A DNA stretch of 20,052 nt from Candidatus Dormiibacterota bacterium (GTDB taxonomy: Bacteria > Chloroflexota > Dormibacteria > Aeolococcales > Aeolococcaceae). Shown in pieces: positions 7,922 to 13,799 of this stretch. Both the position numbers and the translations under genes were made by a program. How positions within the stretch are numbered: position 1 is the stretch's first letter; each line of letters begins with the position of its first letter. Below the pieces are notes generated by a model. That model was not told the origin of the DNA. It was given only the letters and a program-made list of their open reading frames with translations, and made no database searches. Location of the stretch: positions 1 to 20,052 of the forward strand of contig JAFALX010000163.1 in the NCBI GenBank assembly GCA_019234035.1, written 5' to 3'.

Positions 7922-8565
7922 ACGGCTTCGGCCGCGACCGGGACACGGGCCTGCGCGAGGAAGGTGCGCAGGATGTCGTGACCGAGCGGTGTGCCGATCG
8001 ACTCGGGGTGAAACTGCACGCCCTCCACGGGGTGGGAGCGGTGGCGTACGGCCATGACGAGCCCGTCGTCCGTCCACCCAGTGCACTCCAGTGCGGCCGG
8101 CATCGTCTCGCGCTCGATGATCAACGAGTGGTAGCGGGTCGCCTCGAACGGCTCTGCCAGCCCGCGCAGCACGCCCAGGTCGGCGTGATGGATCGTGCTC
8201 ACCTTGCCGTGCATGACGCGTGGCGCGCGGATGACGGCACCGCCGTACGCGACACCGATCGCCTGATGCCCGAGGCACACGCCCAAAAGCGGGATCCGCG
8301 GTCCGAGCTCGCGCGCGACGTCGATGCAGATGCCCGCCTCCTCCGGCGTCTTCGGTCCCGGTGACATGAGGATCGCGGCGGGCTGCATCGCCGCGACCTC
8401 CTCGACGGAGCACTCGTCGTTGCGCACCACCCGTGTCGCTGCGCCGAGCTCGCCGAGATACTGCACCAGGTTGTACGTGAACGAGTCGTAGTTGTCGATG
8501 ACCAGCACGAAACCGGCGGAAGCCGGTTTCGTGCTGCCCGCGGCATACGGCTCGGTGTTACTCAT
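7918..8565 (-). CDS. trpG: Anthranilate synthase component II (glutamine amidotransferase)
   Basis: It hydrolyses glutamine and channels ammonia to TrpE. The class I amidotransferase shows LVIDNYDSFTYNLVQYLGEL, the nucleophile C97 in GVCLGHQAIG, the HGKVS motif and VQFHPESIGTP with the catalytic His and Glu. The family normally starts directly at 'xLVIDNYDSF', but here the ATG at 8565 adds about 19 residues (SNTEPYAAGSTKPASAG). The DNA encoding part of this extension is a 14-bp perfect hairpin. A GTG at 8508 would give a family-like start but has no RBS and lies inside the hairpin, so I keep the ATG. Unlike its downstream neighbours it does not overlap the gene before it. It may also serve folate synthesis as PabA; no other copy is visible here. 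Confidence 0.94.
   Translation of the reverse strand: MSNTEPYAAGSTKPASAGFVLVIDNYDSFTYNLVQYLGELGAATRVVRNDECSVEEVAAMQPAAILMSPGPKTPEEAGICIDVARELGPRIPLLGVCLGHQAIGVAYGGAVIRAPRVMHGKVSTIHHADLGVLRGLAEPFEATRYHSLIIERETMPAALECTGWTDDGLVMAVRHRSHPVEGVQFHPESIGTPLGHDILRTFLAQARVPVAAEAV
8504..8535 (-). repeat. 14-bp perfect inverted repeat in the 5' coding region of trpG
   Basis: AGCACGAAACCGGC at 8504-8517 is the exact reverse complement of 8522-8535, with a 4-nt loop (8518-8521). In the trpG mRNA it would form a 14-bp, GC-rich stem just after codon 10, ending at the first codons of the conserved domain. No U-run follows, so it is not a standard intrinsic terminator. Possible roles are translational control, RNA processing or a transcription-factor site. 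Confidence 0.85.
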
Positions 8566-8605
8566 GGAGACTGTCAGTCGTCTTCATTGAATGTGATGGG
8601 GGTGT

Positions 8606-8623
8606 GCGGGGGCTTGCCCCAGC
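8606..8623 (-). repeat. Short hairpin in the trpE-trpG intercistronic gap
   Basis: The GGGG at 8609-8612 pairs with CCCC at 8617-8620 around a 4-nt loop, and the flanking GC pairs on both sides extend the stem across one mismatch. It lies directly after the trpE stop, in the only long gap inside the trp gene run. No U-tract is present. It could be a stabilising or processing hairpin; chance is also possible for so short a stem. Confidence 0.4.
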
Positions 8624-8627
8624 AAAC

Positions 8628-10085
8628 TCACCGGCTGTTCACCTCCTCGATCGCGTGCAGCATCGCCGACACCTTGTTGTCGATTTCCAGCGCCTCCTCA
8701 TGCGGCGTGGAGTCGGCGACGATGCCGGCCGCCGCCTGCGCGTACGCGATCCCGTCGCGCACCACGATGGTGCGCAGCGCGATGGCGGTGTCGAGGTTGC
8801 CGCCGTAGCCGAGGTAGCCGGCCGCGCCGGCGTAGGCGCCGCGGATCTCGGGCTCCAGCTCGGCGATTATCTCCATGGCCCGTATCTTCGGCGCTCCGGT
8901 CACCGTCCCGGCGGGGAAGCAGACGCGGAGCGCGTCGACCGAGGTCAGCCCGGCGCTCAGCGTGCCCTCGACGCTCGACACGAGGTGCATCACGTGCGAG
9001 TAGCGCTCCACGTCCATCAGCTGGGTGACGCGGACACTGCCGATCTCGCAACAGCGGCCCACGTCGTTGCGCCCGAGGTCGACGAGCATCAGGTGCTCCG
9101 CCGCCTCCTTCTCGCTGCCGCGCAGCTCCTCCTCCAGCCGGCGGTCGTCCTCTGGGGTGCGGCCGCGGCGGCGCGTGCCGGCGATCGGGTGATACCGGAC
9201 CTCGCGGCCGGTCACGCGCACCAGCATCTCCGGCGAGGCGCCGATGAGCGTGCAGTGCGGGGTGGCCAGATAGAACATGTAGGGACTCGGGTTGATGGCG
9301 CGCAACGCGCGGTACAGCTCGAAAGGATGCCCGGCGAGCGGCACGGCGAAGCGGCGCGAGATCTGCACCTGGAAGATGTCGCCGGCGAGGATGTACTCGT
9401 GACAGCGAGCCACGGCGTCGTGAAACGCGGCGCGCGACAGGCTGCTGCGACCCTCGTACGTGTGCGCGCTGGTGCTGATGTCACCGTGCTCGCGCGGGTC
9501 GACGAATTGCGCCACGGCGAGCCGCGCATCCAGGTCGTCGAGGCGCGCCGCCGCCGCGGCGTACGCATCCTCGAGGCGGAGTTGCTCGACCTCCTCGCGA
9601 TGGATGTTGGTGATTGTCAGCACCCGCTGCTCCGCGTGGTCGAAGACGACCACCGTGTCGTGCACCGCGAACCACGCGTCGGGCAGGCGCAGCGGGTCGA
9701 CCTCGGAGCGCGGCAGCCGCTCATACCGCCCCGCCGCCTCATAGCTGAGAAAGCCGACGGCGCCGCCGGTGAACGGCGCATCCAGGCCCGCCACCGCAGC
9801 GCTGCCCGCAGCGTGGACACGCTGCTCGAGCACCGCCAGCGGATCCGGCGCGCCCGCCTCGGCCTCGATGGTGGCGACGGGCGCGTTGCCCAGCAGCGAC
9901 CATCGCGCGATCCGCTCGGGGCCCTCGACGGACTCGAGGAGGAACGACCCGGGTCCGAGCCCCAGAGCGAGCATCGCCGAAACCGGCGTCAGCCGCCCGG
10001 CGGGACGCTCTCGAAAGACGGGCACCGTCCCCGCGTCAGCGAGGAGTCGCTCGACCTCGGCGAGACGCGGCTGCGTCTCGCTCAT
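8628..10085 (-). CDS. trpE: Anthranilate synthase component I
   Basis: It converts chorismate and ammonia to anthranilate and commits carbon to tryptophan. The 485 aa match the family. The N-terminal half has the LLES motif (49-52) that forms part of the tryptophan feedback site. The chorismate-binding half shows FQVQISRRF, HPIAGTRRRGRTPEDD, LVDLGRNDVGRC, VMHLVSSVEGTL, FPAGTVTGAPKIRAMEII and GYLGYGGNLDTAIALRT. The ATG at 10085 has GGAAGG six bases upstream. The 45 bp between it and the upstream aminotransferase contain no leader peptide with tandem Trp codons, so classical attenuation is not visible. Feedback inhibition is inferred from the LLES motif. Confidence 0.96.
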   Translation of the reverse strand: MSETQPRLAEVERLLADAGTVPVFRERPAGRLTPVSAMLALGLGPGSFLLESVEGPERIARWSLLGNAPVATIEAEAGAPDPLAVLEQRVHAAGSAAVAGLDAPFTGGAVGFLSYEAAGRYERLPRSEVDPLRLPDAWFAVHDTVVVFDHAEQRVLTITNIHREEVEQLRLEDAYAAAAARLDDLDARLAVAQFVDPREHGDISTSAHTYEGRSSLSRAAFHDAVARCHEYILAGDIFQVQISRRFAVPLAGHPFELYRALRAINPSPYMFYLATPHCTLIGASPEMLVRVTGREVRYHPIAGTRRRGRTPEDDRRLEEELRGSEKEAAEHLMLVDLGRNDVGRCCEIGSVRVTQLMDVERYSHVMHLVSSVEGTLSAGLTSVDALRVCFPAGTVTGAPKIRAMEIIAELEPEIRGAYAGAAGYLGYGGNLDTAIALRTIVVRDGIAYAQAAAGIVADSTPHEEALEIDNKVSAMLHAIEEVNSR

Positions 10086-10130
10086 CGCGCGCCTTCCATC
10101 GTGGCCGCAGCATAGAGTGCCCCTGCGCTC

Positions 10131-11315
10131 CTATCCCGCCACCGCGGCGCCGAGGAACGACGCGATGCGATCGGCGCCGGTCATCAGGTTGTCGATGGAG
10201 TTGGCGTAGCTGAGGCGCAGGTGGCCCTCACCTCCGGGGCCGAACGACGTGCCCGGCAGCGCCGCTACACCCATCTCGTGCAGCAGTGCATGGGCCAGCT
10301 CGCGGTCGTTCCACCCGGTGGCGCTGATGTCGGGAAAGACGTAGAAGGCGCCGTGCGGCGAGTGACACGTGATGCCGGGAATGCCGTTCAGCGCGGCCAC
10401 CAGCGCGTCGCGCCGCTCGCGGAAGTCGATGACCATGCGATCCACGGCCTGGTCGGACTCCGGCGAGTCGAAGGCCTCGACGGCCGCCCATTGCGCGAAC
10501 GCCGCCGCGCACGAGGAGCTGTTGATCATCAGCGTGTCCATGCGGCGGGCGATCTCCACCGGCATCGTGCCGAAGCCGAGACGCCACCCGCACATCGCCC
10601 ACGCCTTGCTGAGTCCGTCCATGAGGATCGTGCGCTCGGCCATGCCGTCGATGCCGAACAGCGAGACGTGCTCGCCCTCGTACACCAGGCGGCGGTAGAT
10701 CTCGTCGCTGAGCACGATGAGGTCGTGCTCCTGCGCGAGCAGGGCTATCGCCTCCGTGTCCTCGCGCAGCAGCATGCCGCCCGTCGGGTTCTGCGGCGAG
10801 TTGACGATGAGCATCCGCGTCCGCGCTGTGATCAAGGCGCGCAGCTCCTCGGGGTCGGGGCGGAAGCCGTTCGCCTGGCGTACCGGCCACGACACCGGAG
10901 TCGCCTCGACGAAGTCGACCAGCGAGCGGTAGATCGGGTATCCCGGGTCCGGGATGATCACCTCGTCGCCGGGGTTGACCAGTGAGAGCAGGGCGAACAG
11001 CAGGATGTTCTTGCTGCCCGGCGTGATGACGATGTTCTGCGCGGCGGTGGGCACGCCCGTCTCGCGCGTGACGTATGCGGCGGTGGCCTCGCGCACCTCG
11101 AGGATGCCGCTCGCCGGCGTGTAATGCGTGGCACCGCCGCGCATCGCGCGGATCGCGGCGTCGATGATGTTGTCAGGAGTGGCGAAATCAGGCTCACCGA
11201 TCTCGAGGTGAATCACCTCGTGGCCCTGCGCCTCGAGCACCCGCGCCTGCGCGAGCACCTCGAACGCGGTCTCGGTGCCGAGCCGGCTCATGCGGTCCGC
11301 GATGTGGATCGTCAC
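10131..11315 (-). CDS. Class I PLP-dependent aminotransferase
   Basis: The 394-aa fold type I enzyme moves an amino group between an amino acid and a 2-oxo acid. The PLP lysine K237 lies in GLSKAWAMCGWRLGFG; NSPQNPTGG (N176) and LSDEIYRRL (D204, Y207) complete the cofactor site, and an Arg in GHLRLSYANS should bind the substrate carboxylate. The sequence type is AspC/AspB-like (class I gamma), which includes aspartate, aromatic and prephenate aminotransferases; sequence alone does not decide the substrate. Its position directly upstream of the trp genes suggests an aromatic or prephenate/aspartate role. The GTG start at 11315 overlaps the acylphosphatase stop as GTGA. Confidence 0.9.
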   Translation of the reverse strand: MTIHIADRMSRLGTETAFEVLAQARVLEAQGHEVIHLEIGEPDFATPDNIIDAAIRAMRGGATHYTPASGILEVREATAAYVTRETGVPTAAQNIVITPGSKNILLFALLSLVNPGDEVIIPDPGYPIYRSLVDFVEATPVSWPVRQANGFRPDPEELRALITARTRMLIVNSPQNPTGGMLLREDTEAIALLAQEHDLIVLSDEIYRRLVYEGEHVSLFGIDGMAERTILMDGLSKAWAMCGWRLGFGTMPVEIARRMDTLMINSSSCAAAFAQWAAVEAFDSPESDQAVDRMVIDFRERRDALVAALNGIPGITCHSPHGAFYVFPDISATGWNDRELAHALLHEMGVAALPGTSFGPGGEGHLRLSYANSIDNLMTGADRIASFLGAAVAG

Positions 11316-11590
11316 GACGTCACCTGCATCGGCGGCAGCTCGCCGTGCACGGGGAGGTACTCGACGTCCACCGCGTCAACGCGCGCGTGCGACGGACCCT
11401 GACCCAGCATGTGCAACACGCGCTGGACCTCGTCAGGCGGGCCCTCGACAACCGCCTCGACGGTGCCGTCACGGAGGTTGCGCACCGTGCCGCGAAGACC
11501 GTGCGCATGGCGTTCGACGAACGCTCGAAACCCGACCATCTGCACGCGCCCACGCACGACGGCACGCGCTCGCACGAGCCCTGTCTCCAT
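11312..11590 (-). CDS. acyP: Acylphosphatase
   Basis: This small 92-aa enzyme hydrolyses acyl phosphates such as 1,3-bisphosphoglycerate or carbamoyl phosphate. The signature is clear: RGRVQMVGFRAFVERHA with the catalytic Arg, then LRGTVRNLRDGTVEAVVEG with the catalytic Asn. The ATG at 11590 is used; the frame extends upstream to 11644 but without family similarity. A TATACT -10-like hexamer ends six bases before this ATG, so the message may be leaderless. It overlaps the aminotransferase start by 4 nt and so heads the long minus-strand gene run. Its link to tryptophan synthesis, if any, is not obvious. Confidence 0.92.
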   Translation of the reverse strand: METGLVRARAVVRGRVQMVGFRAFVERHAHGLRGTVRNLRDGTVEAVVEGPPDEVQRVLHMLGQGPSHARVDAVDVEYLPVHGELPPMQVTS

Positions 11591-11596
11591 GGCTGA

Positions 11597-11602
11597 AGTA
11601 TA
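11597..11602 (-). promoter_or_regulatory. Candidate -10 element for the acyP-trp gene run
   Basis: TATACT on the minus strand ends six bases before the acyP ATG. Initiation about 7 nt downstream would fall on the start codon itself, giving a leaderless transcript. No good -35 hexamer is visible at 16-18 bp spacing; instead a palindrome occupies that position (11626-11638). Confidence 0.4.
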
Positions 11603-11625
11603 GGTGTGCCCTTGGTGGCTCCCCC

Positions 11626-11638
11626 TCACCGGCGGTGA
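11626..11638. repeat. 13-bp palindrome TCACCG-G-CGGTGA between the ferritin-like gene and acyP
   Basis: Two 6-bp arms are exact reverse complements around one central base. It lies 24 bp after the stop of the ferritin-like gene and in the -35 region of acyP. It may be an operator, or a weak terminator hairpin without a U-tract. Confidence 0.4.
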
Positions 11639-11661
11639 CTGCACGCGAACCTGTGTATGGA

Positions 11662-12471
11662 CTAGGCGGCAGCAGGGGTCTGCGTGCCCTCGAGCCGGCG
11701 AATGGCACGAAGCAGATCGCGCATGCTCTCGAGCTTTTCACCCGTCAGCTCGCCCATCAGCGCGAGCACGCGCCGCTGCACCGGCTTCTCATGGTCGCGA
11801 CCCGGCAGATACCAGCTGAGCATGCGGCTGATGTACTCGGCGTCCTCGAGCTGCCCCACCACCGACGGCGTGGTGAGCGTTGTCGGATGCTTGGGTGCCT
11901 CGTTGGTGCTGCGCAGCATCCACAGCGACATCTTCAGCATGTCGATCACAGTCTCCGGCTTGTTCTGCGCCGCCTTGCGCATGTACTTGGCGTAACACGC
12001 CGCGTGGCGCAGCTCGTCGGCGGCGAGGATCTTGAAGATCTTGCCGATCACCGGCTCGGGTGCGTTGTCGCTGAACGCGGTGTACCAGTGCGCCAGGCGC
12101 TGCTCACCGCAGAAATGCATCGTCAGCGTCTCGATCGCGGGGCCGGGCGCGAATGTCAACCGAAGCTTCGGCAGCTCCTGCTCCTCAAATGTCTCACCCA
12201 GGCGCTCGAGGTACATGCGCAGCGTGAGGTGGTGCTTCATCTCCTCGTAGAACCACACCGAGATGAAGCTGCAGAAATCGATGTCCGCGTAGAAGTCGCG
12301 GATGAACATCTCGGTTGCGTAGAGCGCGCTCAGCTCGGTGAGGCACACGTGGCGGAGGTCGGAGCGCCACTGCTCCGACACAAGCGACGGATCGATTGCG
12401 TCGAACGGGATGTCTTCGCTCAGCTGCCAGCGGGCGCGCTCGAGCCGGATGAACAGATCGTCATATAGCAC
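11662..12471 (-). CDS. Ferritin-like di-iron protein, acyl-ACP-desaturase type
   Basis: A four-helix di-iron site is visible: E46 in TELSALYATE, E77-x-x-H80 in FYEEMKHH, E123 in FCGEQRLAHW, and E153-x-x-H156 in AADELRHAACYAKY. Two ExxH pairs, each preceded by a Glu about 30 residues earlier, are the ligand set of the acyl-ACP desaturase/ferritin-like superfamily. Reduced di-iron enzymes of this group use O2 to oxidise a substrate, often a fatty acyl chain; the substrate here is unknown. The GTG at 12471 gives 269 aa. The frame extends to 12558 but would run into the promoter region of the divergent regulator. It is a stand-alone gene, divergent from a PucR-family regulator that may control it. 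Confidence 0.78.
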   Translation of the reverse strand: MLYDDLFIRLERARWQLSEDIPFDAIDPSLVSEQWRSDLRHVCLTELSALYATEMFIRDFYADIDFCSFISVWFYEEMKHHLTLRMYLERLGETFEEQELPKLRLTFAPGPAIETLTMHFCGEQRLAHWYTAFSDNAPEPVIGKIFKILAADELRHAACYAKYMRKAAQNKPETVIDMLKMSLWMLRSTNEAPKHPTTLTTPSVVGQLEDAEYISRMLSWYLPGRDHEKPVQRRVLALMGELTGEKLESMRDLLRAIRRLEGTQTPAAA

Positions 12472-12545
12472 GAACCTAATGATGCTTGTACAGTACGTCC
12501 CAAGGCTACGGCCCAGAATGCCTGACCCCAGGGGAATTTTTGTAC
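12472..12545. promoter_or_regulatory. Divergent promoter region with two TTGTACA repeats
   Basis: The 74-bp spacer between two divergent starts contains TTGTACA at 12486-12492 and again at 12540-12546, exactly 54 bp apart; each contains the palindrome TGTACA. The first is part of GTAC-A-GTAC, and the second overlaps the regulator's start codon. The spacing is about five helical turns, as expected for a looped or autoregulatory site. A minus-strand TACTGT inside the first repeat could be a -10 for the ferritin-like gene. The function is inferred. Confidence 0.4.
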
Positions 12546-13760
12546 ATGGCAGCGACATCGGCCAAAGTGTCCAAACAGCCGAGCTTCGCCTTGTCCGTCA
12601 AGGCCACGCTCCCCCCCGAGATCACCGGGCGCCTGCTTGCAGAGGTGGACGGCATCGCCGGCCGCATGACCCGTCACATCGCCGACGGTCTCACGTTGAG
12701 CGATCCGCGCTTCCGTCAGCTCAGCTACCTGCGCCTGGTCACCCGGGCCTGCCGCGACGCGGTGCGGACCCTGGTCCGCCTCCTCCACGACGGGCGCGGC
12801 CTGCGCCAGGGTGACCTCGACCGGCTGGGGTCGATGGGGGCGCAGCAGGCCGAGCTCGGCGTTCCCCTGGAGCTCGTCTTCAGCGCCTACCGCGTGGCGG
12901 CCAAGTCGCTGTGGCAGGAGGTCATCGGCGAATCCGCGCTGCGCGACGAGATCCCGGCGGGCACGGTGATCACCGTCACCGGCCGCGTGCTGGAGTACTT
13001 CGACGAGATCAGCGCGGCGGTCGGCCAGGCGTACCTGGAGACCCGCGAGCGGCTCATGCGCCAGCGGGACCGCGACCGCGACCGCATCATGCAGCGCCTC
13101 CTCGCCGGCGACGTGTCCGACGAGCTGCGCCGCCTGGCTGCCGCGGCCGACATCCAGCTGAGCCCGCCCTACCGTGTGGTGGCGATCGCCGTCGACGCCG
13201 ACGGCGCCGAGCGGCAGATGGACGCCGTCTGGCGGGACGCTGGGGCCCACCTCGTCGAGGACGAGCCGGGTGTCGTCGTGGCCCTGGTTCCGGCGGGCAG
13301 CGACCTGGAGCCGATGTGCGCCGGCGTCCCCGACGCGGTGTTCGGCGTCGGCCCCGTGGCCGCGTCCCTGGACGAGGTGGCGCCCGCCGCCGCCCAGGCC
13401 CGGCGGGCGCTCGAGGTCGGCCGCCGCCTCGACCCCGACCGGCGGGTGCACAGCGATGCCGAGGTGGGGGTCTTTGCGACGCTGAGCGCCGAGCCCGACG
13501 CGGTGCAGCGCTTCATCGACCGGGTGCTGGGGCCGCTGGACGGGCAGCGCCCGGCGAGGGCCGCCGAGATGCTGGCGACCCTCGAGGCGCTGATCGATTC
13601 GCGAAATGTCGGTGAGGCGGCGCAGCTCCTCGGAGTGCACCGCCACACCGTCGTCTACCGGATGGCCCGGCTCAAGCAGCTGGGCATCGACGTCGATGAC
13701 CCCGGGCAGCGCAACCGCATCTGGCTGGCGATGCGCTGCCGCCGGCTGCTGCAGACCTGA
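12546..13760 (+). CDS. PucR/CdaR-family transcriptional regulator with RsbRD-like N-terminal domain
   Basis: This 404-aa DNA-binding regulator has three parts. Residues about 28-165 resemble the RsbRD N-terminal helical domain (LLAEVDGIAGRMTRHIAD ... GVPLELVFSAYRVAAKSLW). About 180-290 is the degenerate GGDEF-like domain usual in PucR regulators. About 335-400 is the C-terminal helix-turn-helix: ALIDSRNVGEAAQLLGVH then RHTVVYRMARLKQLGIDV, ending in the RIWLAMRCRRLL helix. ATG 12546 is preferred over TTG 12486 because AGGGGA lies 10 nt upstream. The ligand is unknown. It probably acts on itself and on the divergent ferritin-like gene, judging from the shared 74-bp promoter region. It ends 39 bp from the convergent TadG-like gene. 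Confidence 0.88.
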   Translation: MAATSAKVSKQPSFALSVKATLPPEITGRLLAEVDGIAGRMTRHIADGLTLSDPRFRQLSYLRLVTRACRDAVRTLVRLLHDGRGLRQGDLDRLGSMGAQQAELGVPLELVFSAYRVAAKSLWQEVIGESALRDEIPAGTVITVTGRVLEYFDEISAAVGQAYLETRERLMRQRDRDRDRIMQRLLAGDVSDELRRLAAAADIQLSPPYRVVAIAVDADGAERQMDAVWRDAGAHLVEDEPGVVVALVPAGSDLEPMCAGVPDAVFGVGPVAASLDEVAPAAAQARRALEVGRRLDPDRRVHSDAEVGVFATLSAEPDAVQRFIDRVLGPLDGQRPARAAEMLATLEALIDSRNVGEAAQLLGVHRHTVVYRMARLKQLGIDVDDPGQRNRIWLAMRCRRLLQT

Positions 13761-13799
13761 GCCACCGAGACGCCGCGCGAGCAGGCACAAGCCGACATA

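Noticed and set aside
8558..8587. Nine-codon upstream frame overlapping the trpG start
   Set aside because: It has no RBS and is too short to judge; the overlap may be chance.
8604..10115. A 503-codon plus-strand open frame opposite trpE
   Set aside because: It is an antisense shadow caused by high GC codon bias; it has no recognisable domain or RBS, while trpE on the other strand is unambiguous.
10086..10130. Trp attenuator leader peptide before trpE
   Set aside because: The 45-bp gap has one possible short frame with a single Trp codon and no terminator/antiterminator pair; tandem Trp codons are absent.
12420..13790. A 456-codon minus-strand frame opposite the PucR gene
   Set aside because: The plus-strand protein shows RsbRD-like and PucR helix-turn-helix motifs; the antisense frame shows none.
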